Source: Sisyra terminalis (lineage: Eukaryota; Arthropoda; Insecta; Neuroptera; Sisyridae). Taken from it: a stretch of DNA of 64,000 nt. The notes below the pieces were generated by a model. The model had not been told where the DNA came from, searched no databases, and saw only the letters and a program-made list of their open reading frames with translations. The stretch lies in assembly GCA_958496175.1 (NCBI GenBank), contig OY292280.1, positions 806,001 through 870,000 of the forward strand. Reading direction: 5' to 3'. Made by a program: the position numbers and the translations under genes. How positions within the stretch are numbered: the stretch's first letter is position 1; each line of letters begins with the position of its first letter. This document shows positions 23,001 to 35,146 of this stretch, one piece after another.

Positions 23001-26000
23001 GGAAATAACGGACACCCTATTGTACAGCCTCCTATTGTGTAAAAGTTAGAAAATTAGTTTGGTTTCATCAACTTTTACATTCACAGGTGAAATCTTAGTT
23101 TTGCTGAAGACTTCAGAAGATGCTCGATCGCGACTGGAGAACGAACTGAAATCGAAAGACAGTAATTTCACTTCCCAAGATGTTCAAAGTGCTAACAACA
23201 GTTTGGCAGAACTCAAGAAAAAATTAAGTGAAGTTGAAAAAGAGTTGGCAACGGAAAAAGAAACCGCTAAGACTAAAATTAACGAAGCTTACAATGCTCA
23301 AATTAAAGTCGAAGAACTCCAAGACAATATCAAACAACTCCAAACATCTAAGGAGAAAATTGAGCACGAACACCACAAATTGGTGGATGAACGAACAACC
23401 CTTGAAGAAAAAGTTCGAAAATTGAATTCCCAACTAAGTAGGAACCCTGTACCATTTCTGTCAACTATCTTCAATTAATTTCGTTTTTCTTTTAGAAACT
23501 GCTGAAACTAAAGGAAATGACACCGAAAAGCTGAACAGTAATGTAAAAACTTTGAAGAAGGATCTCGAGCTGAAAGACAAAGAAATTGATAAACTTAAAA
23601 AGGATATCGACAAACTTCAAAAGACAGAACTGGAGAAATCGAAAGCCAGTAAAGAACTGGAAGAGAAAATTAAAACTATCGCAAACTTGGAGAAGAAACT
23701 TCAAGAACATGAGGATACATTGAAGCAAAAAGAGGAAGAATTGAAACAGAAAAATGAAGAAATTTCTCGACTAGAAAAAACAGTTGTAAGTATAATATTG
23801 CATTCTTCCAGTAATGTAACTGTACTCGTAATATTGCAATGTAATGTTGCCGCAACATAGCAGTAATATATTTTGCTTTTCTTGTTATTTGAAATTCAGG
23901 AAACTTATAAGTTTTGTTTGCAGAAATCTTCATCTATTGTTAAGTCTGACGACAAAAAAATTACTAGTTTAGAATCTGAAATCTCAAAATTGACAAAAGA
24001 ATTGAAAAACGTAGAAGATAAATACAAAAAAGCCGAGACCACAGCGAAAAGTTTAGAGGAAAACATAACTAGTTCAAAATCTGAAATGAAAGACTTAGAA
24101 AATAAAAACCAACAATTGGATTCAGAGCTGAAAGTATGGGAAAAAGTATTCCAACCATTTCAAAACTCATTGTTAATTCTTGTATTTCAGTCGTTGAAAG
24201 ACCAATCATCCAAAACCAAAGCCAATTTGGACAAGGAAATTAAATTAAAAGAATCCGAAATTAACAAATTGGAAGCCAAAATCAAGATATTGGATCAAAC
24301 GTCTGGACTGAGAACGAAAAAGATCAATGACGTCAAAAAAGAATACGAAGATCAAATAAATAGTAAGTATAACGTGGGGCTCTCTATATACAAATCTTTT
24401 TGAAGGGGCTACTGTGTGGTTCAAAATCTACAAGTGTGAAAATTCATTAATATATCCGCCTGCAGCTCCCATGAAATTAGTTCAATTTATTTCATTTTTT
24501 ATTTCACCAATCAAAATAATGATGGATACTATAAAAAGCAGCAATTAGTCTATCTTAGTGGCTTTTAACCTGGATTCAATCGAATCCCAGGAGTTAGTGA
24601 GTCAGTCTCGCGGATTCGGCGGACGTTAAAACCTCCTCGACTCATATTACCAATGTAAAAATATACACCTTAATATATAATACTTTCTCAAATGTGGGAG
24701 ATCTTATATATATATTCCCTTGTATCTAATAATAGTTACTGTAAGAACTTGTTACATTAAACACAATTTGCAGAACTAACAGAAGATTTGAAGAATGAAA
24801 AACAAGAATATGAAGACCTCACAGCCAAGTACGAGATTTTAGAGGAAGAGCATGTGGTAACCAAGGCCCAACTTGTTACAGAAAAAGAAAATTTGCTCCG
24901 GTTTGTTATTTTTTAAAGCCCAAGGGATAACTATGGAAAATGTTCCAAACGAAAATTCGATTGATAAAATATTTTATTGAAATCAGTTCAGCGTTTCTTG
25001 ATTTTTCAATACTTTAAGTCTAAAATTTTAATAATACTTATATTATTTTGTAATAGAAGCTTCGATTTGGGACACTTTTACCACGTCTATTCCTTTAACT
25101 AAGGCTTTTCTGCCCAATCAATCCAAACGATAACTGATTTATAATTTTTAGACAACTCCATGAATCTGAACTAGGCTTAGACACTGTTAACAACGAGTTA
25201 CGAACTTTGCGGGAAACCTACAACACAAAACAAGATGCCTGGATCAAAGAAAAGCTCCAAATGCAGGAAAAGATGAAACAGTTTGAAAGCAACAATTCTT
25301 TGGAAACCATCACGTTAGAACGAAACCGTTTTAAAGCGTCATTTGATGAGAAAACTTCTGAATTGGAACAAATCCGAAAGGAATACAATATGATTCAAGA
25401 TCAATTATCATTTGCTCGGAAAGAAAATGATGAACTCCGAAAGAAACTCGACGACTTTGATAAAGTCTCGAAAATACAGAGAAACATGAGTGCTGATAGT
25501 ACAGCCATGGAGAAGGAAATCAGAACACTGACAAATCGATGCAATAATGCTGAAAAGATGCACAAAATCGAACTGAATCAGTGCAAAATGCGATATGACA
25601 ATCAAGTTGGAGTTCTCAGCGAAGAATTGCAATCTTTACAAGATCAAGTTTCAAGATTTAAACGGGAACGCGATAACTTTAAACATATGCTAGAAAGTGC
25701 TCAAAAGACAATGTCTGAATTGAAAACAAGTGGAAAACGAGAACATCGAAATTCAGCAACTAGTTACGATGAGGTAAAATGTAATTCAAACGTCAAGTTT
25801 CAGTTATGAACACTTCAGGGAATGTTACAGGTAGAAGAATCCCGATCGAAAATCATTAATCTCGAGGAACAAATCAGTTGTATGGAAGATGAGCTATCGG
25901 AAGCTCGTTTAGAAAGTTCTAAATTAAAAACGGAATTGGTTTCGGAAAGATCATCCTGGGAAATCAAAATGTCTGAAATGCAAACCCGAGTTAACGAGGT

Positions 26001-27634
26001 GAGTGGTCTGTTGAATGAAATGGTTTGATTAATATTTAAGTCAATTTTAGTTGGAAGAAGAGAGAATTTTGGCGAGTGGTCGTTCAAAAATTCCTGGCTT
26101 GCGTACCCGTATGGAGCTAGCGTGGCAAAAAGAGCGAGAAGAACAGCAACGGTTGCTGCAAGAAACCTCAACATTGGCGAGAGATTTGCGTCAAACATTA
26201 TTCGAAGTCGAACGTGAGCGTGACAAAGAACGCTTGGAGTCCAAACGTAAACAAGACCAACTGAAGAAGTTTGTCGAAGAAGAGCAAGAAGAAAATCGTA
26301 AAAAACTTACAGAGATTCAATGTGATTTGCTTGAACTTCGAGATGCTCATGCAAAACTTCGCACCACCAATGAAAAGTTACGACGAGAAAAAGAACGACA
26401 TGAGCGAGAGTATGATGAAATCCGACGGGAAGCTGTGGCAAAACGTAGAGCTGAACAAGAAGAAGACCGTAAACTCAGTTCTCTCTTACAGCAAGTAGAA
26501 GAGCTGACTAAGCTGGTTCCTGAGTTGTATGGCAGTGAACAAACCGACGAATCTAGTGCTTTATTGGCGATGACTCCAACAGCACCTAGACGACTTAAAG
26601 GGCCAAAATCCCGTGAATCTTCACCATCACTAGAACGACGATCAATGAGTCGAGAACCATCACCATTCGTCGACAAACAAATGCAAATTCAAACAACTCT
26701 ATTAAGACTGACAAACGCAACTGAAGAACTCCGAAAATACCAACAACTGAATGACTCAGAAAAAGATCGCGAGCGCAGCAAACGCTACGGAATGAGGCGA
26801 GCCGCCTCAACCGAGACTGAAAACGGAACGGAAAACACCCGTTCAATCCCCACTCGGAAAAACTCTCTGGCTGAAAACGGAAGTCTGAAACGACGTAGCT
26901 TATCCCTCGAACAAACTTCCGGAACTCGGCCAGATCAAGTCATATGGAAAGTGGATGATGACAGTATCAGTAGTTTACAGTCTTTGGATGGTAGAAACAC
27001 AAGCGGGGCAGCTCGATATTTGAAACAGGACTCCAGTTTAGACAGTCGCCTATCTGGTGGATCTACACAAAGTGAAATTATAAACCCATCAGATGTGAGA
27101 AAGAAGAAAAAAGGTTTAATTGGAAAACTGAAAAATTTCACTAAATCGCATAGTATTGACGATTCAATGGAAGGATCTCGAGGAGATGTGTCTCATGTAA
27201 GTTTAAATAAAAATTCATTAACTAATCCAATATAAATATAGTATTACAAACTAAAGTTTTTCTAACATTATGACAACGTTTAGCATCAAGGATCAGATTC
27301 CGACATGAGTATCTCCGAGGACATCAGATCAAGTAAGAAGGATCTAAAAGGGCGAATAACAGGAATGTTCCGGAGAGCTGGTTCGTCATCCCGAAGCAAC
27401 AGTTTAGAACGCAGTCGTAAAGAGCCAACCCCAGATAGTTCTTCACAACGCCCTTTAGCCAAAAATGGAAGCAGTAATGCTCTAAATAAACTAACAGTAG
27501 TAAGTCAATAAACTCAATCGTCAGTCCATTTCTTTTTTTTTCACGCAAAACTGTTTAACTTTCAGAAAACCGAGGATAATTCAGCATCATCTACATCCAG
27601 CAAAAGTAGTACATTGAAACTGAAAAAGAAATAA
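17046..27634 (+). CDS. Giant coiled-coil cytoskeletal protein with N-terminal Cys knuckle
   Basis: The main model has 22 exons, in phase, 2043 residues: 17046-17143, 17202-17309, 17998-18245, 18303-18658, 18716-19501, 19562-19693, 20556-20646, 21204-21325, 21380-21553, 21611-21738, 21845-22199, 22252-22402, 23087-23437, 23496-23785, 23924-24133, 24191-24362, 24774-24900, 25152-25773, 25819-25998, 26051-27196, 27284-27499, 27566-27634. The N-terminus has a possible zinc knuckle (CPLGFHPQVRWPTRCKRCF). A Ser-rich stretch follows, then about 1300 residues of heptad-rich coiled coil with conserved-looking blocks (RIEDDNESLVLQLKKMATKA; GISDIEDPNELRLLLELNEQ; AWQKEREEQQRLLQETSTLA). The tail is basic and Ser-rich (KKKGLIGKLKNFTKSHS). 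The style is that of the SOGA/MTCL microtubule-crosslinking family, with an N-terminus recalling MPRIP; both assignments are from memory. It probably binds microtubules or actin. Introns at 17310-17997 and 20647-21203 show no gene. AATAAA lies near 27823. Confidence 0.85.
19805..20536 (+). CDS. Alternative exon of the coiled-coil gene, rich in TQT-like motifs
   Basis: This exon follows a good acceptor (CAG ending at 19804) and is in frame with the preceding exon, adding 243 residues before a stop at 20534-20536. It does not fit the next exon: the donor-like GTACTG at 20508 is in phase 1, whereas exon 20556-20646 must be read in phase 0, and the exon before (ending 19693) joins 20556 directly in phase 0. 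It therefore looks like a skipped or terminal alternative exon giving a protein of about 819 residues. It encodes a string of short motifs: ESTQTSE, LSVQTEG, ASVQVSD, ACTQTVV, RYSQTKK, SSQTDEP, SSVQALP. These resemble binding sites for dynein light chain LC8. Weak in-phase donors exist at 20354, 20375 and 20396. Confidence 0.65.
   Translation: MRRQRKSNRLKGSPRQSTDGEISLKRSSPLVLSPQASTENISTDPIPEKSSQIPNMDMLPPDVLEMLQHFLTADNINKIKLMTQSDQSETKSTLEESTQTSEMKRRNFAQQVKVLTSELSVQTEGVSYEEASVQVSDIEKPKGRKSACTQTVVKLQHRYSQTKKLQPKTKSGSSQTDEPQLKQVEDSSSSVQALPFSVPLPFMSSMRQMQFSLSSIYPPPGQLSSSMGSLLAPLGTETLDTDF
22650..23022. mobile_element. mariner/pogo-type MITE in an intron
   Basis: The ends are long inverted repeats of about 55 bases. 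The left starts CAGTAGGGTATCCGTTATTT; the right in reverse complement starts CAATAGGGTGTCCGTTATTT. Both then share CAATTTGGGAAATAACGG and GCGATCGC blocks. TA dinucleotides flank it (22648-22649, 23023-23024), as for Tc1/mariner/pogo insertions. The 373-base element has no transposase and sits inside the intron 22403-23086 of the coiled-coil gene. Confidence 0.85.
24559..24655. mobile_element. Diverged fragment of the CAGTGGTTCTTAACC hAT MITE
   Basis: The stretch GTGAGTCAGTCTCGCGGATT and a following CTCGACTCATATTA match the reverse complement of the right half of the MITE at 29895-30078. Its ends and target duplication are eroded. It lies in the intron 24363-24773. Confidence 0.6.
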
Positions 27635-29169
27635 TGATAAACATTTCCACAAATCCAGAGAACCCTACCCTTAATACGGCAGTGTTTTCAATATATTTAC
27701 CAGTTTATTCTTCACTGTGATCTAAATATTGAAGATAAATGCAAAACACGAAATGTATAATTTATTATGCTTAAGAATTTTCATTAGATCTAAGAAAAAT
27801 CCATTCCTTAGACATATTGAGTAATAAACAGAAGGAGAACGTACACAGAAAAAAAGAAGGCGAAACACTGCTCTATTTAGGACCCTTAGGTTCAGTTCAA
27901 TTTTTCAAAGCTAATAGATGAAATAAATGACAAGTCATAGTTCTGTACTTGTAATTAATTTCATACTGTATTATGTCCTATACCAAAAAATATACTCAGA
28001 TCAACTTTTCATAATACATCTAAAGAAGTATAGCTTCAATTAATAGCATTTAATTGGTTTGATTGTTTTTTTTTTTTAATTAGTGCAAATACACACAAGA
28101 CGAGACTTGTACGATCTCAATTGTATTGGCTCGTATTCGAGATGAGATCGATACATGTCGTGTGTTAATCAAGAAAATTATGATTTTTTTTTATTGAAAA
28201 CATGGAAATATTAATTTCATTTATTGAAATACTAATTGAATGTTCACAAAATTTTTACAAATATTTAAGTTAAAAAACATACTATATATTGGCCCCAGTA
28301 TAGAAATCAACTAGCACGTTGAGATGGGGGCCAAAAATGGAAAACGCTCCAATTGGTTTTGTTAAAATTGGCTGAACTGCTTTTTTTACCCGAATGAAAT
28401 TATTTCGTTTTATATTATTATATATTTCTTTGTACGAGTGATGTATATTGTTGCCATTTTATAAATGATTTTTCCTCGGTTTAATAAGAAATATCTTGTA
28501 AAAGTGTTTTCCATTTTGTTAAAAATATTGAAATATTTACTATAACAAAAAAAAAAAGAAATAAAAAAATATCATTTTCAATAATGGCTTATCATTGCAA
28601 CTTTATAATGTTAGTTCCTTGACATTGTGCAGAAAACTTTACAGGTAATATTCCTATAACAATACACCGTAATGTTCAAAAAATATTAATCTTCCAAAGA
28701 ATAGTAAAGATGAATTTTATAACGAATAAAAACGATGCAAATCAAAAGCTTTTCATTCTTCCTGTAACAATTTGTTAATAATTTTTTTCAAACATTACAC
28801 TGCAAGTAGCGGTATGGTTATCTACAAATGTATATCAAAATCAAGACTTTCATTTCTTTCTGCACATGTCTTTTCGCAAATGAATTTTTTGCAGTATTGA
28901 GCACCAATAGTTTGTTAAAACAATTCGACTTAACAAAAAATACATTCAATAAGATACAACTTATATAAATAAATGTTACATTGATTAATATTCATTGCAA
29001 TAACTAATAACAGTTCTATTTAATTTAACAACATTTCAGTACACGTAAAAGTAAAATAACATAAAAAAAAATTAACTATTTAGTGACTTCGGCTTTAAGC
29101 GTTTAGTTTTGATCGTTTACAATATGGTACAATGGTAGAAACAATCGAATACGTATAAATTTTAGACAT
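27635..29169. other. Convergent 3' region of coiled-coil and RhoGAP genes
   Basis: No gene is visible. AATAAA near 27823 serves the plus-strand gene, and the minus-strand RhoGAP gene has AATAAA overlapping its stop codon at about 29170. An imperfect palindrome at about 28090-28170 carries ACACAAGACGAGACTTG and its complement-like partner; a stronger relative is at 44495-44560. Confidence 0.5.
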
Positions 29170-32100
29170 TTATTCGTTTTTTCGATCTCCCCTAGAACGA
29201 AAACTTCGTTTTAATCGAGTCGTTAAGTTAAACATTTTGGCAAATACTTGTTTTTCTTCTTTGTTGCGACGACACCCTATTTGGTCCTGTGAATATCTTC
29301 GAGCTTGTTTAAGCAGAGCGCCTGGAATGGTTTGAAGAGTCGCTAAAGATTGAATCATCTCCTCAACCACTTTGCAACAATTGGCGGCCATTACGACTTG
29401 AGAATTTATATCAACTTTGTTGGGTCGCGGCATGTAGAAATATCTACAAATAGCAGCAAAAATCAAATTGAGAAAACTAAAATCAAATTATTTTTAATTA
29501 AAAAAAAACGGTTTAATGCGTGCTGAATAGTTCACAATGAAGAGTTGCGCAGTTCACCGATAAAGTACAAAGTTAACACTATACTAGTGTAGAATCCGTT
29601 AGACTCCATCTTAACAGAAAGTATTACGGGCAGAGATCAGCTACTTTAACTACAACGAAATGCAATTTCGATGCTCACAAAACGTTGACAACAACAATAA
29701 GAGTTTTAATTATGATTGATTACTAATTCAATTTTTTATTGTTGCTTTAAGTCTTGCAAATCTAACAATTAAAAACAACCTTTGTGATTCTTTTTTAGTA
29801 CACTTCAGATTTCCTCTCGGTGTCGAAATCACTCAATAGAGTCGTTATATCGAAAAAAATTAATTGCAGTTTTATTTGGTTGTTCTTTCTAGACCAGTGG
29901 TTCTTAACCTTGTTGGAGATAACCAGTTTCATATGTGCATTCACCGAACCATTTTTAGTTGGAAAAATAAATATAATGTTTTCAAATATATTTATACTTA
30001 GATTATGACTCGAGGATGTGTCTTGACCACCGTCGAACCCGCGAGATTGACTCACCGAACCCCGGCTAAGAACCATTGTTCTAGACCAATTAAAAATTAA
30101 AATTCATATTGCAAGGAAGTTAAAATATTGTGTCGGAAAATATTTCATTTCACTAAAAAGTAAACGATATACTTACTGATGCAGCTTACGTAAATATTAC
30201 ATTTTGCTTTGATTTTAACAGAATGAAAAACCATATACCTACTTTTTGGGGAGCTTGTTACAGATCACCAAATAATTTTAGATGATATCCAGAAACCAAT
30301 CCTATACCTATGTACACACAATATGCACTTTTAAACATGTTTTTCAAACAATTGATGTCAAATAATTAAGTTAAATCCATACTGTGCAATATACGTGTTC
30401 ATAAGAGTATGAAAATTTTTAAGAATATATACCTAGGTGGAAACAATGAGGGGGCGATGATCATAGCGACATTATGTAAATTCATCTTATTATATTGTTC
30501 ATTGTTGACAACTTCCCCAAGGAAACTCAGGAATGAGTAAAGCGTACTTCGGTTTTCTACAGGTAACAGTAGCACCAATAAATTGAGCGCATGCAATTGA
30601 TCATGTTCTTCTTTGATCCCTGAAAATAATAAGTATTAACACGAAGTTTTAAACCATTTAAGTCTAAGATTACCATGGCATTCATAAAACAAATGAATTA
30701 ACTCAACCGTGAGTAATGGTTGAGGTAAATCGCGAAGTAATCTCTTCAGGATTGATACCAATTCGTGACTGGTTAATTGATCGAGAAGATTTTTGACTAA
30801 ATCATGTTTGCTATAGAAATGAGCTTCGATTTCATTGCAAACACTTTCGACTCGTTGTTTGTTTCCCGCAATCCGGAGTAGACCCTCTTCCCGACTGCGT
30901 GGTCCGGATAATCTACCTAGCATATCTTGGATGACTAATGGGACTGGGGTCGCATTTGTATCGCCGACTAAACGGTAATCTCGCATGACTAACGTTGACA
31001 AATTAACTCCAAACAAATTACCGTCTGAAAAGTAGGAAATTTATGTACAATCGAATCGGTCGAAGGGGAACAAAATAAGCATTCGTGTTTTTCTTCAACT
31101 GACCTTCTTTGCGTTTTCGTTTTGCAGGTTTTCGACGTTCAACTTTTAATGAATATTTATCGAAAACCGTGCAGAGCTCAAGCCAAAGAATGGGAGTCAT
31201 GTCTTTAAAGTCGAGATCGGTGACATTGTCGACTGAAACTCGATCGTCGATTACTACAGTACTGTCACTTTGTTTGCTCGATTTTCGGCTGTTGAAATGA
31301 AGTTCAAAGCTGATGGGAACCGACGATGGTTGAAAATCATCGATCACATGACTGAAATCATTTTCGGTTAGATTAAATATAAAAGGATAGTTATAATTTC
31401 TACTTGGGCAATTCAACAAGACTTTGAGCCCCTTCGGGAGCGATGGTCTCAGGATGAGCTAAATTGACCAAGGAGCCTGAACCAATTGAGCCATCGCGAT
31501 GAGTTCGGCTGCGTTCCCGAGAATGGCGCGGTTTTAAAATCGTGCCAATTCGACTGAATCCCAAAAGTTCGATGCCTTCAGTGTTTGAGGCGACATCGAC
31601 ACGGTGCGAGTTCCAGGGAACAGCTCGTCGAAACATTTCGTTGGGCGGCAAAACGTTCGGAATTGGAATGTCAGTCTCGTTTGAAGAAGCAATTCCGCGA
31701 TGACAACTTGGAGGTGCACTAGGTGTACGACGAAGTGTTTCTTTGCTCTCTTTTTCCGTACCAAACAGCGACGAAGGTGCTCCGTCAGCTGAATCAGGCT
31801 GGTTGAAAATTTTCACGAAGCTCGGAACACTTCCCAGTCTAACAAAAAAAAAAATCAAACTCCACACTTTTATAGGATTGCTATTCATATAAACTAAGAA
31901 ACACCTGATTTATACACTCAAATAAAAATATTTAGTTTGGAAATTATTAGACTATTTTCTAATACTGAAATTAAATCATTGAACTAGTTAGACTTTTCAG
32001 GGAAATACATTTCCAGGTAACTAAAATACTGCATTAGCAATGTAAAAATATTACAGTGCAATTTTTGAACTTTATTTTTCTGAAATTAAGCACAATTTAA

Positions 32101-35100
32101 TCAATATTTTTTTTTTATCTTTTGATGTGAGAAACATTTGTACATGCATGTTACATTAAGATCCAAGACTACCACTTAAAATAGAGAATACCACTTAAAA
32201 GTATTGCTTGGCAATCAAAGTATGTTTCCTCTGCAAAATGACTAAATATTTTTAAACGTTAAAAATATGATTACTGTTAAACCTTTGTGAATATATGTCA
32301 ATAAAAGTTCTAACTGATTTATTCAAAATAATATCTACAACTAAAGCAATATACTTAACAGGACTAATAGGCTGTAACAACTGTTATAATTAAGTATGTA
32401 TGAATATAGTTTGTGCTTTATATGTTGAAAAATCGATAAAAATCGAAAATGTTGCCCACTTACAAACTTCGTGGAGGCGATGGTTGTTCTTGGGTCCAGT
32501 TAGACGATGGCCAAGGTGATGTTAGAAGACTTGGTGGACTTGGAGGACATGGAGGTTCAGTATCAGCATCGCCTAACTTTTCAATCGAATCTAAAGAATC
32601 GGGTGTCGCACTTCTGGATCTGGTTCCTGTACTGGATGTCTAAAAAAATACGACAACCAGTTGCTAAGTGGCTAGAATCTGGCGTATGACTACTTACCTC
32701 AACGTCACGAAAAACGTTGCGAATATCTGGTTTACGTTGCCAACCACGAGGTTGACGTCCAGCAATACCGAAACGATTTCGAACAGTATTGTTTAAGGCT
32801 CGAACTCGACGCTTTACAGTATCCGCTTGTTGCTTGGAAAGTTGTCGGAGGGAAACGTCTAGCTCTGCGTTGTTGATTTCACGACACTGGCGAAATGCTT
32901 CTGCTAAATGTTCCATTCCCATTGCGCGTAATAGCTCAGCGTCATTTTCGACTTCTGAAAACCAGCGATTTAGTAAACATGGATTCATTTAAGTAAACTA
33001 ATTCTGCATAGTTCCAATTAATTTTAACAATAAATGTTTCCACGAACTCATTTCCAATTGCTTTTACATCCAATACATCTATCCAATACAACTATCAATT
33101 GAATATCATAACTATATTTCCTATATTGTTTTAGAAAAAATTCATGGAAATTTAATTAAATTTCGTTTTCTATTACTTTCCTACAAAATATACACAAGTA
33201 CACTTATCATAATAAACAATAATAAATTTAGTGAAAAAAATGATTTGTCGCTTTACTCAAATTACGCTGGAATATATTAGATTAGGATTCCGCTTCATTT
33301 TTTTAATGAAATTCCAACTTCGGCTTCAAAGTTAATGTGTAACTCTAACTTCGACTCCGGTTTCGATCTAAATTGTTATAAATTTATTTTTTTCAATCAT
33401 TACTATACTAGCTACCATCAACAGTTGCGGATTTAGATCTACTGCCGTCCTAGGCCCCATTCGATATGCCTCCCTTGCTGGTCCATAACAAGGTAGTTAT
33501 CAAGATAAAACATCTAATTTTCTAATAATTAAAATATAAATCAATATTAACAAAACTTTTTATGAATTTACACATATTTTTCAAATGCATCATATAAATT
33601 TCAATAATATTTTTCAAATATTATTATAACTCACACCTTTTTTCCATCACTTATGATATGAACTTCTTTTTCTAGCCTTGGTTTACCAAAATACGTCGAT
33701 TATATCATCGTAATCAATTTCTTTTACTAATTGAGATTCAACAGATATTAATGCCAGGGCATTAAGTAAATCTTGGTCCATACTTGCTCGTTAGTATATT
33801 TTTACTCTTTCCAGGATAGAAAAAAATCTTTCTTCTGAACAATTAGGCACTGGGAATCAAAAAATGCATTAAGGTGCACATTTAGAAGATTCCGTGATGC
33901 AAAATATATAATATATTTTCGGATATCTAGGTACCTCTTCCAAATCGTAAGCATAGTACGTTGTTTTAGATAATTACGACGCATTTCGACTGCCAGGATT
34001 CGCATAGAGTTTTAAATGATCTGACAAAAAAGGGTCAAATTTTAGAAAAATTTCTACGGGTTATTTAAAAAAAAAAAAACTATTAAGAGGATCTCCAATT
34101 TGTTTAGAATGTCCCCGGAATGGTAGTTCTCTAATTACCAGTGATTTAACAATTGAAAAATGTGATATGATACATTAATTTAAAAAAATATTAATAATAC
34201 TTTTCTGAAGATATTCCATGCATTCATTGCGAAACTAACTAAATTTACTTTTTGAGTTTGAATTGTCCGTAAATGCTTCGTCTTTAAAATTTTGGCGTTC
34301 CGAAAATTATGCCGCCCCTAAAATCGTGCCATCTTATTCGGCCCTTATCAGGCCTCATCTATTGGGCTTAGTAGTCCAAAAACAATGCAAATTGTAATAT
34401 GCATGGAATTGATGCGGATGGAGTGAGAGAGACTATTTCTCCGTACTAACGAAAACGTCTCACCGATCAGCAATTTAAATATTTAAAATTGATAGGTAAT
34501 TATCAGTTTATTTAATGTAACACTAAAGAAATAATTTTAACACTCTAGAATTTCGCTTAGTTCCTCTTTATACCCGTTTTAACAAAATAGTCATCTGCCA
34601 AAGTCATAAGGGCCTCATTATTCTATTGAGCCGAGGGCTCCCAATAGACTAAAAACGGCTCTGGATGAATTGTTTTTGCTGCTAGTGTAATGATCAATTA
34701 GGTTCCAAACTTTGAAGTCCTCATTACAGAACCATCTACTGAAAAGTATATGAATGGAAAAAGTGAAAAACCAACAATTTCATAGTTACTTATCGCTAAG
34801 TAAAAAACATTCTTTTCAAAAAATTAAAAGATTTGAAGATTTTTAGTTCATCAAACCAGAACACCCCCTTAAATTGTTGTGCAATGCGAAAAAAATCCTG
34901 TGGAATAATCACTTGAATTTATTTTGAAACGTTATGAGTTGAAAATAGAAGGGATTTAAGGAGGAACTTACCATCTATTTCTTGTTTAACGTGGTCTTCA
35001 TCATCGATGTGCTGGTTTCGTGTTTCCTGAACGATTTTGTATTCATTCCAGAAGTCCTTGTAGTCATCCGATGGCAGCATATTACTGTCCAGATCCAGGC

Positions 35101-35146
35101 TCGTGTAGCCTCCTCCGCTGCTTACCGCCTCGGCCTCATTGAGGCA
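29170..35146 (-). CDS. conu: RhoGAP of the conundrum / ARHGAP18-28-40 type (5' end missing)
   Basis: Eight exons in phase, given 5' to 3' on the minus strand: 35146-34972, 32954-32698, 32639-32464, 31838-31404, 31351-31104, 31024-30674, 30619-30433, 29443-29170 (700 residues). The first listed exon begins at a splice acceptor, so an upstream exon with the true start is missing; otherwise translation starts at the Met before LPSDDYKDFW. The N-terminal part has an acidic DFWNEYK segment, then a Ser/Pro-rich linker. The RhoGAP domain shows the arginine-finger loop EEGLLRIAG, the KRLLRDLPQPLL helix, then HALNLLVLLLPVENR and HNVAMIIAPSLF. The order and wording match ARHGAP18-type proteins, which stimulate GTP hydrolysis by Rho at the cell cortex. 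The usual Asn of the PNL motif is Ser here. The C-terminus is basic. Confidence 0.88.
29895..30078. mobile_element. hAT MITE with TTCTAGAC target duplication
   Basis: The ends are CAGTGGTTCTTAACC and, in reverse complement, CAATGGTTCTTAGCC. A perfect 8-base duplication TTCTAGAC flanks the element at 29887-29894 and 30079-30086, matching the nTCTAGAn preference of one hAT branch. It is 184 bases long, non-coding, and inserted in the last intron (29444-30432) of the RhoGAP gene; the rest of that intron shows nothing. Confidence 0.9.
31839..32463 (-). other. RhoGAP intron without further features
   Basis: AT-rich intron of 625 bases bounded by GTAAGT and TTGTTAG on the minus strand. No repeat or frame was recognised. 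Confidence 0.6.
33423..34690 (-). mobile_element. Decayed hAT element in the first RhoGAP intron
   Basis: The left edge begins CAGTTGCGGATTTAG followed by GCCGTCCTAGGCC, a common hAT-type end. Near the right edge (about 34620-34680) the reverse complement begins CAGAGCCGTTTTTAG and then GGGAGCCC. A transposase remnant lies inside on the minus strand. The target duplication is not clear, and a second set of GCC-rich end-like text at 34310-34370 suggests nested or fused copies. The outline is approximate. Confidence 0.55.
33683..34010 (-). pseudogene. Broken hAT transposase, C-terminal dimerisation part
   Basis: On the minus strand the translation contains CSEERFFSILERVKIY, an in-frame stop, then ASMDQDLLNALALISVE and a short acidic tail before a second stop. 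This is the hATC dimerisation region as found in ZMYM1-like transposases (conserved SE-R-FS and L--L-L--IE). Upstream the frame shifts, giving the separate open stretch at 33802-34005. It is non-functional. Confidence 0.7.
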
